DNA from: Ruminococcus albus AD2013
GTDB lineage: Bacteria; Bacillota; Clostridia; Oscillospirales; Ruminococcaceae
NCBI RefSeq assembly: GCF_000526775.1
Contig: NZ_JAGS01000001.1
Span: 3,472,001-3,536,000 of the forward strand
DNA: 64,000 bases
Direction of reading: 5' to 3'
Shown here: in pieces, positions 25,028-34,421 of the stretch
How the letters are laid out: the number at the start of each line of letters is the position of its first letter
How positions within the stretch are numbered: position 1 is the first letter of the stretch
Program-made: the position numbers and the translations under genes
The notes under the pieces: generated by a model
What the model was told of the DNA's origin: nothing
What the model saw: only the letters and a program-made list of their open reading frames with translations
Database searches by the model: none

Positions 25028-28000
25028 ATGGGATTTAATCTTGAACAGGATTTTGAAGACGCCCTGATAAATACTCTTATAAGAGATAAGGGCTGGAAAG
25101 ATGGGGTTCTTAATTATCCAACTGAAAAAGACTTGCTCGATAACTGGGCAAAGATAATTTACGAGAATAATCGTATTATTGACAGACTTGGCGATTATCC
25201 GCTTACTACCGGTGAGATGGCTCAAATCATGGAGCAGATTACTGCGCTTCGTTCACCTTTAAAGCTTAATGGTTTTATTAATGGTGGTACGATTCAGATA
25301 ATACGTGATAATGAAGCAGATAATCATAACTTTAAGAAGCAGATTTCTCTTGATATATTTGACAGAAATACTATTGCTTCTGGAAGAACCCACTATCAGA
25401 TAGCAAGACAGCCAAAGTTCAGATCCAAAAATGATATATACCCTAATCGCAGAGGCGATTTTTGTCTGCTTATCAATGGTATGCCTGTTATTCACGTTGA
25501 GCTGAAAAGAAGTGGAGTTCCTATAAGCGAGGCACAGTATCAGATACAGAAGTATTTACACGAGGGTATATTTACCGGACTTTTTTCATTGGTTCAGATT
25601 TTTGTGACTATGAACCCTGAAGAATGTACGTACTTCGCAAATCCTGGAAGTGATGATAGATTCAGTAAAAAATTCTGTTTTCATTGGGCTGATAATCAGA
25701 ATAATCCTATCAATGACTGGAATGCAATCGCTGACAGACTGCTGTCAATTCCTATGGCACATCGTCTTATTGGCCTTTATACTATTGCTGATCAGACTGA
25801 TAACGCTTTGAAAGTAATGCGTAGCTATCAGTATTACGCTGCCGAGAAAATAGCAGACCGTGTAACTAAAATGAAGTGGGACGATGAAAAGATACATGGC
25901 GGTTATGTCTGGCATACCACAGGCAGTGGCAAAACTATGACCAGTTTCAAGTCTGCGCAGCTTATAGCAAATTCTAAAGATGCTGATAAAGTTGTTTTCC
26001 TTATGGACAGAATTGAACTTGGTACACAGTCGCTTCGTGAATACCGTGGATTCTCTGATGAAACAGATGATGTTCAGTCAACTGAGAATACTGAAGTACT
26101 TATTACCAAACTAAAAAGTGAGGCGGTAAAAGATACTCTTATTGTTACATCGATTCAGAAGATGAGCCGTATAAAAGAAGCTGATGGAGTAAACACAAGT
26201 GATATTAATACGATAAACAAAAAAAGAATAGTGTTCATAGTTGATGAGTGCCATAGAAGTGTTTTTGGAGAAATGCTGTCTGCTATCAAATTCACATTTC
26301 CGAATGCAGTATTTATAGGCTTTTCAGGTACACCTATTCTTGAAATCAACAAAAAGAAGAATTCTACTACTGCTGATGTATTTGGTAATGAACTTGAAGG
26401 TACAAGATATACGGTAGCTGATGGTATGAGGGATGGAAATGTTCTTGGTTTTGACTCGATTCCTCAGCCTACATACAAAGATAATGACCTTAGAAAAGCT
26501 GTGGCACTGGAAAAAGCTAAAGCTACTAGTGAAGAAGAGATTTCAGAAGACGAGAACAAACAGAAAATATACTATCACTGGATGGAAGAAGTCCCTATGG
26601 GCGAACAGCTTGATGATGACGGTGATCGTTTGGAAAGTATAGAAGGCCAGCTTACTGAGGCACAGTATGATCGTGATGAGCACAGAGAAGCAGTTATAAA
26701 AGATATACTTGAAAATTGGAATAGTCAGAGCCATTTTGGAAAGTTTCACGCTATACTTGCAACCAGTAGTATTTCAGAAGCAATCAAGTATTATCAGCTT
26801 TTCAAAACAAAAAATTCTCAGCTAAAAATCACAGCTGTTTTTGATCCTAGCGATAACAACAGTGAAGGTACAATTGAGAAAATTGATGGTATAGTAGAAA
26901 TCCTTACTGATTATAATAATATGTTCTTTGATGGTGCTGTTGCTTTTAGAGTAAGCAATTATGCTGCTTTCAAGAAAGATGTTTGTTCCAGACTTGCTCA
27001 TAAAGATCCTTATCTGGCGATAGAAAACAATAAAACAAAGTGCCTTGATATTCTTATCGTTGTAGATCAGATGCTTACTGGTTATGATTCTAAGTGGTTG
27101 AATACGCTTTATCTCGATAAGTATTATAAGTGGTCAAACATAGAAATGATAATTCAGGCTTTTTCAAGAACAAATCGAGTGTTTACAGACGATAAACCTC
27201 ATGGAATAGTTCGCTATTACCGTCGTCCATATTCTATGCAGAATATAATAGCATATGCATTCGAGCAGTATTCGGGAACAAACACACTTGGTGTCTTTGT
27301 TCAGAAACTCAGACCTAATCTTGAGAACATGAATATTGTATTTAATGAGATTTCTGAATTGTTTAAGAACGCTGGAATTCCTGATTTTTCTAGATTGCCA
27401 GATAACACAGCTGATAAGCAGCAGTTTTCAAAATTATTCCGTAATCTTAATAAATTCCTTGAACCGGCAAAGGTGCAGGGATTTGTATGGGATAAACTTG
27501 AATATGAATTTGAGAACAACTATTCTGTAGTACTTCAGTTCGACGAAACTACTTATAATATTCTTCTTATGCGATATAAAGAACTGCGTAGAGGAGGATC
27601 AGGTGGGAGTGAAGATGAAGCATATGATATTGATGCTTATCTTATGTCGTTGTCTACAGATAAAATAGATTCTGCGTATATGGATTCACGTTTCAAGAAA
27701 TATGTTAAATTAACTATTGACGGAACAGATGAAGAGACAAGAAGAGAAATACTGAATGAGTTGCATAAATCTTTCGCATCGCTGACTCAGGAGCAGCAGA
27801 AATATGCGAATATTCTGCTTAAAGATATTCAGAATAAAGAAATAATTATTGATGATAGCAAATCCATTATGGATTACATTAATGATTATCAGAACAGAGC
27901 TAAGAAAAAACTCATTCATGAGATATCAGAGAATCTCGGTATAAGTGAGCAGGCATTGTATTATTTCATGGAACTTCATGTTACAGAAGAAAATATCAAT

Positions 28001-28174
28001 GCTTTCAATCGCTTTGAGGAGCTTGTACAAAAAGCGGATATTTCGAGAGCTAAATTTTATTTTGAAAGTATTGAACATACAACTTTGCCGGAAAGAAAAG
28101 TATGGCCTAAGCTCCGTAAGAAGCTAAAAGAATTCATTCTGAATGACGGAGTAGAAATCGAAGCAAATGAATAA
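25028..28174 (+). CDS. hsdR: Type I restriction subunit
   Basis: Restriction and translocation subunit of 1048 residues, EcoR124-like. The N-terminal nuclease domain has RRGDFCLLINGMPVIHVELK, the D...ExK of the PD-(D/E)XK fold, near residues 139-160. The helicase core has HTTGSGKTMT (Walker A), VDECHRS (DECH box), IGFSGTP and an arginine-finger region QAFSRTNR. A C-terminal helical region docks on the methylase. It starts 19 bases after hsdS, with GAAAGGA upstream. Its own terminator follows. Because hsdR lies between the expressed hsdS and the silent cassettes, inversion across the boundary repeats would flip it. Confidence 0.95.
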   Translation: MGFNLEQDFEDALINTLIRDKGWKDGVLNYPTEKDLLDNWAKIIYENNRIIDRLGDYPLTTGEMAQIMEQITALRSPLKLNGFINGGTIQIIRDNEADNHNFKKQISLDIFDRNTIASGRTHYQIARQPKFRSKNDIYPNRRGDFCLLINGMPVIHVELKRSGVPISEAQYQIQKYLHEGIFTGLFSLVQIFVTMNPEECTYFANPGSDDRFSKKFCFHWADNQNNPINDWNAIADRLLSIPMAHRLIGLYTIADQTDNALKVMRSYQYYAAEKIADRVTKMKWDDEKIHGGYVWHTTGSGKTMTSFKSAQLIANSKDADKVVFLMDRIELGTQSLREYRGFSDETDDVQSTENTEVLITKLKSEAVKDTLIVTSIQKMSRIKEADGVNTSDINTINKKRIVFIVDECHRSVFGEMLSAIKFTFPNAVFIGFSGTPILEINKKKNSTTADVFGNELEGTRYTVADGMRDGNVLGFDSIPQPTYKDNDLRKAVALEKAKATSEEEISEDENKQKIYYHWMEEVPMGEQLDDDGDRLESIEGQLTEAQYDRDEHREAVIKDILENWNSQSHFGKFHAILATSSISEAIKYYQLFKTKNSQLKITAVFDPSDNNSEGTIEKIDGIVEILTDYNNMFFDGAVAFRVSNYAAFKKDVCSRLAHKDPYLAIENNKTKCLDILIVVDQMLTGYDSKWLNTLYLDKYYKWSNIEMIIQAFSRTNRVFTDDKPHGIVRYYRRPYSMQNIIAYAFEQYSGTNTLGVFVQKLRPNLENMNIVFNEISELFKNAGIPDFSRLPDNTADKQQFSKLFRNLNKFLEPAKVQGFVWDKLEYEFENNYSVVLQFDETTYNILLMRYKELRRGGSGGSEDEAYDIDAYLMSLSTDKIDSAYMDSRFKKYVKLTIDGTDEETRREILNELHKSFASLTQEQQKYANILLKDIQNKEIIIDDSKSIMDYINDYQNRAKKKLIHEISENLGISEQALYYFMELHVTEENINAFNRFEELVQKADISRAKFYFESIEHTTLPERKVWPKLRKKLKEFILNDGVEIEANE

Positions 28175-28190
28175 TTGATATTCTCATTTG

Positions 28191-28222
28191 GGAGTCAAGA
28201 TTTTGTCTTGACTCCTTTTTTT
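28191..28222 (+). terminator. Terminator of the hsdMSR operon
   Basis: GGAGTCAAGA / TCTTGACTCC stem with a short loop, followed by seven Ts (28216-28222). It abuts the end of silent cassette A. Confidence 0.95.
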
Positions 28223-28223
28223 A

Positions 28224-28247
28224 CTTACGCTGATGAAGGGTGATAAG
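28224..28247 (-). repeat. TRD 3' boundary repeat, copy 3 (cassette A)
   Basis: Inverted copy of the 24-base repeat. In this orientation it allows inversion with 24301, 24931 and 29298. Confidence 0.9.
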
Positions 28248-28718
28248 GGTGTCGAGGTTATGAAAGAATGCACCAATCGCACCTTGTTCATCACGGTTAC
28301 AAGGGACTGGAATCTTCTTTGAAAGCATCTCCTCAATGGTTATTCCTTTGATTGATGTACCCTGTACATTCTGCTTTTCTTTTTGCAACATTTGGTATAG
28401 CGAATAGGTTGCAAATTTTTCGTCTATCTGTATACCAGATAGCGAAAGAAAGTCTTGACTTGTGCAATAAGAAAACGGCATAAATGCGAGCTTTCCAACG
28501 CCTACACGAGTCACTATTGCAATAGAGTTTTTGGGTACTAATTTTGTAGCAGATTTTGATATTGCTTCTTCTGAAATATGCTTCCTCGGCTCAACATTAA
28601 AAAGCTGATTTTCTATAATATCTTGTGATTGTATCCACGGTATTTCACCGTTCCAATAACTATCTATTGAGGTCTGAGGAGTGCCGCCACCATATGTGTT
28701 ATCGGCTATATCTTTAAC

Positions 28719-28734
28719 CTTACGCTGTTCCCAA
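28719..28734 (-). repeat. TRD 5' boundary repeat, copy 3 (cassette A)
   Basis: Inverted copy of TTGGGAACAGCGTAAG. Confidence 0.9.
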
Positions 28735-28798
28735 TCGCAAGTCTGTGACTAAAGTTCTGCCGGTGATTTTTTAATGCTTGTATTATTTTAACTTACAC

Positions 28799-28814
28799 TT
28801 GGGAACAGCGTAAG
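28799..28814 (+). repeat. TRD 5' boundary repeat, copy 4 (cassette B)
   Basis: Plus-strand copy of TTGGGAACAGCGTAAG. Confidence 0.9.
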
Positions 28815-29297
28815 GTTGGAGATTTAGTTAAGAATCACAACACAGGTATATACATTAGCAAAGAAAACTATGGTGAAGGAATCAATGTAATTGGTGTTGG
28901 AAATATCTATGATAACGATATTTTTGATGGCGAAATATATCGTTTAGGACCAGTTGATGATGATAAATTTTTACTTGACGAAGGAGATTTGATATATGGT
29001 GAATCTTCATTAGTTCTTGAAGGTATTGCGAGAACAGTATGCGTTGGTAAAAATGGCGCAGGCAGTGCATTTGCGTGGCATACAAGACGAGTAAAACTGA
29101 ATCATGATATTGTTGATTCTCACTTCGCCACATTGGAACTGAACTATCACCCGACTGTTAGAAAACATCTTATGAATGTAGCAACTCAGACAGCATTAAC
29201 AGGAATGACAACAGATGGGTATTTTAGCGCACCATTATTTTTACCTTCGTTAAGAGAACAGAAGCAAATAAGCAGCTTTTTCAAACAGCTCGACACC

Positions 29298-29321
29298 CTT
29301 ATCACCCTTCATCAGCGTAAG
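29298..29321 (+). repeat. TRD 3' boundary repeat, copy 4 (cassette B)
   Basis: Plus-strand copy of the 24-base repeat, followed directly by TAA, as in cassette A. Confidence 0.9.
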
Positions 29322-29363
29322 TAAAAATCGGCAAAATGCCGTTAAAAATAGGAGGAATTTTAA

Positions 29364-30296
29364 ATGTTAGAAGCAATCACAAAGGAATCTCTTTTTCATG
29401 AGTATTATGCTCAGTGGATAAAAGTTTACAAGGAGGGTGCGATACGTCCTGTTACTATGAATAAGTATCGTATGACACTGGAATGGCTGAAAAAACTAAT
29501 TCCAGACACTAAAATGTGTGATGTGAACAGAATAAATTATCAGCAGCTTTTAAATGATTATGCACAGACACATGAGCGTCAAACGACGATGGATTTTCAT
29601 CATCAGATAAAGTGTGCCATACTTGATGCTGTTGACGAAGGTCTTATTTCTCGTGATCCTACCCGTAAGGCTATAATAAAAGGAAAACCTCCGAGAGATA
29701 AGAAAATCAAGTATCTTAATCAGTTTGAACTTCATACAATGCTTATAACGCTTAATCTTGGCTCAGATATTAACTGGGACTGGTTTATAATGCTTGTGGC
29801 TAAGACAGGAATGCGCTTTTCAGAAGCATTGGCACTTACGCCTAAAGATTTTGATTTTCCTCATCAGACTCTTTCAATCAATAAGACCTGGGATTATAAA
29901 AAGGGAACGGGATTTTTACCTACTAAGAATCGTTCTTCTGTACGTAAAATTCAACTTGACTGGCAGACAGTAATTCAGTTTACAGGGCTTATAAAGGGGC
30001 TTCCTGAAGATAAGCCGATTTTTGTTAAAGCTGGTCAGAAGGTTTATAATTCTACTGTGAATGACATATTAGAACGGCATTGTAAGAAAGCTGGTGTACC
30101 TGTTATTTCGGTTCATGGACTTAGGCATACTCATGCTTCTTTGCTACTATTTGCAGGAGTTTCTATAGCCAGTGTTGCACGTCGTCTTGGACATGCAAGT
30201 ATGACTACAACGCAGAAAACATATCTTCATATTATTCAGGAATTGGAGAATAAGGATATTGACCTTGTTATGCGTTCACTCTCGGAATTGAGCTGA
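29364..30296 (+). CDS. Tyrosine recombinase of the hsdS shuffling locus
   Basis: Phage-integrase-family recombinase of 310 residues. An N-terminal SAM-like core-binding domain (about 1-100) is followed by the catalytic domain with TGMRFSEAL (Arg I), HGLRHTHAS (His-x-x-Arg), LGHAS and the nucleophile in KTYLH. AGGAGG precedes the ATG. It sits directly after the silent cassettes, as do the recombinases of known phase-variable type I loci, so it probably carries out inversion between the TRD boundary repeats. An alternative role, excision of a larger element, has no att sites to support it. Confidence 0.9.
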   Translation: MLEAITKESLFHEYYAQWIKVYKEGAIRPVTMNKYRMTLEWLKKLIPDTKMCDVNRINYQQLLNDYAQTHERQTTMDFHHQIKCAILDAVDEGLISRDPTRKAIIKGKPPRDKKIKYLNQFELHTMLITLNLGSDINWDWFIMLVAKTGMRFSEALALTPKDFDFPHQTLSINKTWDYKKGTGFLPTKNRSSVRKIQLDWQTVIQFTGLIKGLPEDKPIFVKAGQKVYNSTVNDILERHCKKAGVPVISVHGLRHTHASLLLFAGVSIASVARRLGHASMTTTQKTYLHIIQELENKDIDLVMRSLSELS

Positions 30297-30316
30297 AAAT
30301 TCAAATATCCATAAAT

Positions 30317-30426
30317 TATAGTGAACGCAGTTAGTTTTTTGATTTTCAATAATACAAGCTTTGATTTTACCAAACTTGGCTCGCTTATAATCAATCAAAA
30401 TAAAAATCTTTTATGCGTTCACTATA
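30317..30426. repeat. Inverted repeat pair after the recombinase gene
   Basis: TATAGTGAACGCA (30317-30329) and its exact complement TGCGTTCACTATA (30414-30426), 84 bases apart. The inner part is AT-rich, with a weaker inner dyad (TTTTGATTTT and AATCAAAATAAAAA). It could be a recombinase binding site, a remnant element end, or a long-range transcript stem. Its role is not known. Confidence 0.6.
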
Positions 30427-30465
30427 AAAAAATCAACCCCCACTGAATTTATGTGGGGGTTATTC
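30427..30465. terminator. Bidirectional terminator between integrase and RecD-like gene
   Basis: AACCCCCAC / GTGGGGGTT stem with a 9-base loop (30435-30461). It is followed by seven Ts on the minus strand (30427-30433), serving the RecD-like gene, and by a looser T-rich run on the plus strand. Confidence 0.85.
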
Positions 30466-30510
30466 ATTAGTGTAAGATTATACAACACTTAGCACGTTTC
30501 ATTTGTGTTC

Positions 30511-33500
30511 TCATAAATGTGATTTGATAATATTCATGGCTTCTGTAGAAAGATCCTTACTTTCATAAGTGGTTATCAGTTTACCAGGGAAGTGCTTGTT
30601 ATACCATTTTTCTTTAAGCTCCCAGTGCGCCTTGTAATCAGGCAAATCAAGCCTGCCGACATGTTCCCAGTAATATTTTTCACCCTGAAATGTAACTGTA
30701 AAATCAGGCAGAAACATTGTACCGTCATTCGCATATAACGGCTCTTCATATACAAATGGTACATTTTCGGAAACAAGCATGTTTGCTATGATAACTTCCG
30801 ATTTGGATCTTACAAAGTATTCTGATAAAGTAGCAAGTTTTCTTTCTTCTTTGTACCAATCACCGCTGTAAAGCAATTCATCAGGAAGAGGATCAAACTC
30901 AAATACAGAAGAATTAATCTTTCTGACTGCTGATTTTTCTACATGGCTCATAGTAGTAAGTGTGCTGATATCCTGTTGCAGAAAAACCGTAACATGACGC
31001 TGTGCTCTTGTAAGTGCTGTATAGAGTAGTTCCATTGTCATAAGGTGACTTTCCTTATTAGGAATGATTATGTATACATAATCAAATTCAGAACCTTGTG
31101 ATTTATGAACGCTGATTGCATATGCAAGTTCGAGGTTGTCTGTTACCTTTTGATCTGGAATCCAATATCCCTTATCATCCTTACCAAGAAACTTTCCGTA
31201 TACATAGCTGTAACCAGCTCTTGTTTTTCCTGAAAAATTACACTGGAAATGCTGGATGTTTGTCATCCATGATATCTTTTTTGTTTCATATGCCATCGGA
31301 GATACAGTTGCGATTTCTCCGTTAAATACTTCTTGTCTTCCAGGTTTTCTTGCATTCCAGTCATAAACATAAGCCTTGTCAGATGCAGGTCTGTTTCTGA
31401 TCTGAATAACTTTATCAAATAAACCGATACCATCTACATTAAGTCTTCTGCTCCAGTATCCGTTAAAGGTACTCTGCATAAAAGTATTGATTGACATTGT
31501 ACCGTAGAACTCTCCACGATAAGGTGAGATAATCTGAAATCGTTCAGGTGCATCTTTGATTGCCTCTGACCAGAGTTCATGTAACTTTTTTTCTGTTTCT
31601 GCACTCTTTCCAGTCAGAATTTGCATATCGGTTATTAATCTGTCCTTAATTACTTTTTCGAGATCATCCTGTTCCTTCCAGAAATAAACACTCAGATCCT
31701 TATCAACATCCCCATTTGCGTTTTCCAAAATCTTTGTAAAGATTTCCTCTTTTTCTGACTTCAGCTTTGCAGCAGCATCTGAGTCATCGCCGTTTACCTG
31801 TTTTTCCTGAATAAAGACATTCGCAAGTTCAAGAATACCTGTACCATTGCCTTCAACTGTATTTACAAGTTGTCTTATGTTTTCGGTAAGAACACCGACA
31901 CTGTCAGCATATTCTTCACTTTTTTTCAGCCATTCAATCGTTTCAGCAAAAACCTTTCCTCTGCCGATAGGCGGAAGTTGGTTAGGATCGCCAACTAAAA
32001 TAAGTCTCTGTATACTATTCCAGTTTACAGCTCTTATAAGCGTTGCAAACAAATTCAGGTCAATCATGGAAGCCTCATCAAGAATGAGGGTATTTATATC
32101 TTGACTCATTTTGCCGCCGGTTCTCTTAAACGTCATATTTTTGTTAATCCATCCGTTCTTGGCAAGAAAAGAGTGAATGGTAGATGATGGTTTCCCAGTC
32201 TGAACTTTAATTCTCTCTGCAGCTTTACCTGTTGGAGCCATCAACAGAAAACTTGTTCCTGCCCCATGTACTCTTTCGATATTATCAAGAATAGCTTTTA
32301 TGACTGTAGTTTTTCCGGTGCCAGCTGCACCTGACAATACACATATTGGCTTTCTGAAAATCTGCATGCATACTTCTGATTGCTTGGTCAGGATGTGATC
32401 ATACTTTTCAGCGGTTTCTTCATTATCAAGTAGCTTCGAACTATCATTTTTCAGATTTTTCTTGAATTTTTCAATTGAGATAGGTATTTTAAGTTCAATA
32501 TCTGCTCGATCCGCCAGCTTCCTGAAAACATCTTCGACAGTTCTCTCATCTTCATATACGCTTCGAATATAAAGATACAGGTTTTTATCTTCATCGGTTC
32601 TCATGAACAGTCCGCCATTTAAGATAACTTTTTCTACACTAAAATTTTTAAGAGAATAAACATATCTTTTCCATTCAGGCAGTCGGTCAAGTCTTGCGTT
32701 TATTGAATTAAGTAGAGCTTCTGCCTTGCCAAATGAATGTGCTGGAATTCTGTGTAATTCGTCTACACATAATGCACGTAAACGTTCTGTGGATCCTGTA
32801 TCAAGAATTTCATCCAGACCATATTCCGGTGAAGGAATAATGCCATTATCAATTTTATAAAAAGGAATAGAGTCGTCAGAATCATCGCCTACATACTGTT
32901 CAAAGATAATATATGGGTTTTCGACAAGTTCACTTACTGTAGCTGTGATAGATACATTTTCACGATCATCTGAAATGATTCCTCTTACTTGCTTTGTAGT
33001 AAGATCAAATCGTGGCAGTAAATGTAACAAGAGCTCTTTTTCAGCATCTTCCATCATCTGAAACTGACGACGTACAATCTTTAAATCCTTGCTATTGTAC
33101 TCAATTCCTGAAATAATTTCTGTCTCACCATTAAGGAGCTCTTCCAGTTGCTTATAAAAAACTTTTCTTCCATTGTCATCTGTTATATCAAAGAAAGGTT
33201 TGATGAGATCAGGTAATCCTAACGCTTCTAAGACAGAACCCATTCCCGGAAAAGGTCCTCGTGCTTTCCAAAGTTCATTAAGAACAGAGTTGAGCCAGTC
33301 TTTTCTTTTTTTCCAATCCTCAGTATCATCACCAATCTCGATTAAAACATCGATAGTTTCCAGCAATTGATGAATGACTTCAATTGCATCATCATTTGTT
33401 ACTTCACGACTTCCATACTTAAATGGGGTTCTGTTTATCGGTTTTATTACAAGTCGTTCAGATAACTCGTTGTTGTCGATATACTTCCAATATGGAATGC

Positions 33501-34152
33501 AGAATCCTTCTTCGGGATAATTTGAAGTAACAGGTTTCTGCCACGCAAATCCACCGCCGTATTTCTGCTTTATTTCTTCTGTAGTATTTTCATAGAAATG
33601 AAAACCGTCTATTTTCTTTAATCTTGAAACACCTACGATAACGTAGTTTTCTTCTTCACCTTCTGAGAAAGGATTACTATAGCCTGCATAATAGAAAACA
33701 AGAGATTTTTCTTCTTCAAACTGTGAAAAATAGTCCTGGGCGTTTTTAAAACGTTTTTCATAGTTATAGGTTTGTGTACTTCCTGCTTCCGTAGAAACGT
33801 CTTTCTTATACATAGCTTCATAACACCATGTACAAGCAGTTGCTGGTGGAAGAGTCAGTATAACAGCATCTGCATTTCCTTCTCCCCACCAGTCAGGTGG
33901 ATCTACTTTTGTTTGTATTGTTTCTTTACCGAAAGCATTGATGCTTAATCCGCAAGCGATTTCACAAGGAAATTTTTCAGCTGACTCACCATTGTGAGAG
34001 CTTTCAAAATTTAGATCCCTTTTTGTAGCGATTAGATCTCCAGGATATGAATGAGCACCAACACAGTAAGGATTATTACATGGATTATCACAAATATGTC
34101 CATTCCATCCTTTATCATGCCAGGCTAGTCTAAGACTCATATGCATTGTCAT
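30511..34152 (-). CDS. RecD-like helicase with N-terminal Cys motif and C-terminal nuclease
   Basis: A 1213-residue SF1 helicase. The N-terminus carries a WHDKGWNGHICDNPCNN.YC.GAHSY cysteine signature seen at the start of some defence-type helicases. A helical region follows, and then the ATPase: SGAAGTGKT (Walker A, about 606-613), ILDEAS (Walker B, about 691), VGDPNQLPP, SVHKSQGSEFD and YTALTRAQRH, matching RecD2/Pif1-like enzymes. The last 100 residues (RSKSEVIIANML, LPDFTV, YYWEHVG) have the E...PD...E-x-x pattern of a PD-(D/E)XK nuclease. It is a stand-alone gene with its own promoter and terminator. A single-gene nuclease-helicase defence role is inferred. Confidence 0.8.
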   Translation of the reverse strand: MTMHMSLRLAWHDKGWNGHICDNPCNNPYCVGAHSYPGDLIATKRDLNFESSHNGESAEKFPCEIACGLSINAFGKETIQTKVDPPDWWGEGNADAVILTLPPATACTWCYEAMYKKDVSTEAGSTQTYNYEKRFKNAQDYFSQFEEEKSLVFYYAGYSNPFSEGEEENYVIVGVSRLKKIDGFHFYENTTEEIKQKYGGGFAWQKPVTSNYPEEGFCIPYWKYIDNNELSERLVIKPINRTPFKYGSREVTNDDAIEVIHQLLETIDVLIEIGDDTEDWKKRKDWLNSVLNELWKARGPFPGMGSVLEALGLPDLIKPFFDITDDNGRKVFYKQLEELLNGETEIISGIEYNSKDLKIVRRQFQMMEDAEKELLLHLLPRFDLTTKQVRGIISDDRENVSITATVSELVENPYIIFEQYVGDDSDDSIPFYKIDNGIIPSPEYGLDEILDTGSTERLRALCVDELHRIPAHSFGKAEALLNSINARLDRLPEWKRYVYSLKNFSVEKVILNGGLFMRTDEDKNLYLYIRSVYEDERTVEDVFRKLADRADIELKIPISIEKFKKNLKNDSSKLLDNEETAEKYDHILTKQSEVCMQIFRKPICVLSGAAGTGKTTVIKAILDNIERVHGAGTSFLLMAPTGKAAERIKVQTGKPSSTIHSFLAKNGWINKNMTFKRTGGKMSQDINTLILDEASMIDLNLFATLIRAVNWNSIQRLILVGDPNQLPPIGRGKVFAETIEWLKKSEEYADSVGVLTENIRQLVNTVEGNGTGILELANVFIQEKQVNGDDSDAAAKLKSEKEEIFTKILENANGDVDKDLSVYFWKEQDDLEKVIKDRLITDMQILTGKSAETEKKLHELWSEAIKDAPERFQIISPYRGEFYGTMSINTFMQSTFNGYWSRRLNVDGIGLFDKVIQIRNRPASDKAYVYDWNARKPGRQEVFNGEIATVSPMAYETKKISWMTNIQHFQCNFSGKTRAGYSYVYGKFLGKDDKGYWIPDQKVTDNLELAYAISVHKSQGSEFDYVYIIIPNKESHLMTMELLYTALTRAQRHVTVFLQQDISTLTTMSHVEKSAVRKINSSVFEFDPLPDELLYSGDWYKEERKLATLSEYFVRSKSEVIIANMLVSENVPFVYEEPLYANDGTMFLPDFTVTFQGEKYYWEHVGRLDLPDYKAHWELKEKWYNKHFPGKLITTYESKDLSTEAMNIIKSHL

Positions 34153-34208
34153 ACTAATCCCCCTCTTATATCACAAAATTGTTGAATATGCACATGTACT
34201 ATGCTTAG

Positions 34209-34237
34209 ATTATAACATTATTTTACCAAAAAATCAA
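34209..34237 (-). promoter_or_regulatory. Promoter of the RecD-like gene
   Basis: On the minus strand TTGATT (34232-34237), 17-base spacer, TATAAT (34209-34214). AGGGGG lies 6 bases before the start codon. Confidence 0.75.
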
Positions 34238-34320
34238 GCGAAAGTATAAATTTCAAAAACTATCAGTTAATCTGTTCTTCAATTTGGATTTATTCTTAAT
34301 GTAATATACTGCTTGATAAG

Positions 34321-34360
34321 ATAAAAGCTCCATCCTTTAAAATAGATAGAGCTTATTATC
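34321..34360 (-). terminator. Terminator of the giant-gene operon
   Basis: On the minus strand AAGCTC-T-ATC pairs with GAT-G-GAGCTT (34354 to 34325), followed by TTATCTTAT. It lies about 70 bases beyond the giant gene's stop codon. Confidence 0.7.
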
Positions 34361-34421
34361 AGTATTCATAAATAGTTATTGTACATCAATAATTTTGGCT
34401 TTATTACAGGGATAAAGTTAA

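Larger units (their letters stand above)
28221..28736 (-). pseudogene. Silent hsdS cassette A (one TRD, inverted)
   Basis: A promoterless, startless TRD on the minus strand. It is open from DWEQRKVKDIADNTYGGG to DTLITLHQRK and then stops in TAA immediately after the 24-base boundary repeat. It keeps GTPQTSIDSYWNGEIPW, typical of HsdS TRDs, and is intact along about 170 codons. It is bounded by inverted copies of both repeats. No ribosome binding site or start codon is present, so it is only a donor of specificity. Confidence 0.9.
28797..29324 (+). pseudogene. Silent hsdS cassette B (one TRD, direct)
   Basis: A second startless TRD, on the plus strand, divergent from cassette A and 60 bases from it. 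It reads TWEQRKVGDLVKNHNTGIY through to DTLITLHQRK and TAA. It is an intact reading frame of about 175 codons, different in sequence from the other three TRDs. The integrase gene follows 39 bases later. Confidence 0.9.

Noticed and set aside
23772..29321. Short regularly recurring repeats considered as a CRISPR array
   Set aside because: Repeats lie at TRD boundaries, in both orientations and hundreds of bases apart; they are coding and match an hsdS shuffling locus.
29364..30296. Recombinase considered as the integrase of the whole ICE
   Set aside because: It is bounded by silent hsdS cassettes, with no att-like direct repeats or tRNA gene nearby; a local shuffling role fits better.
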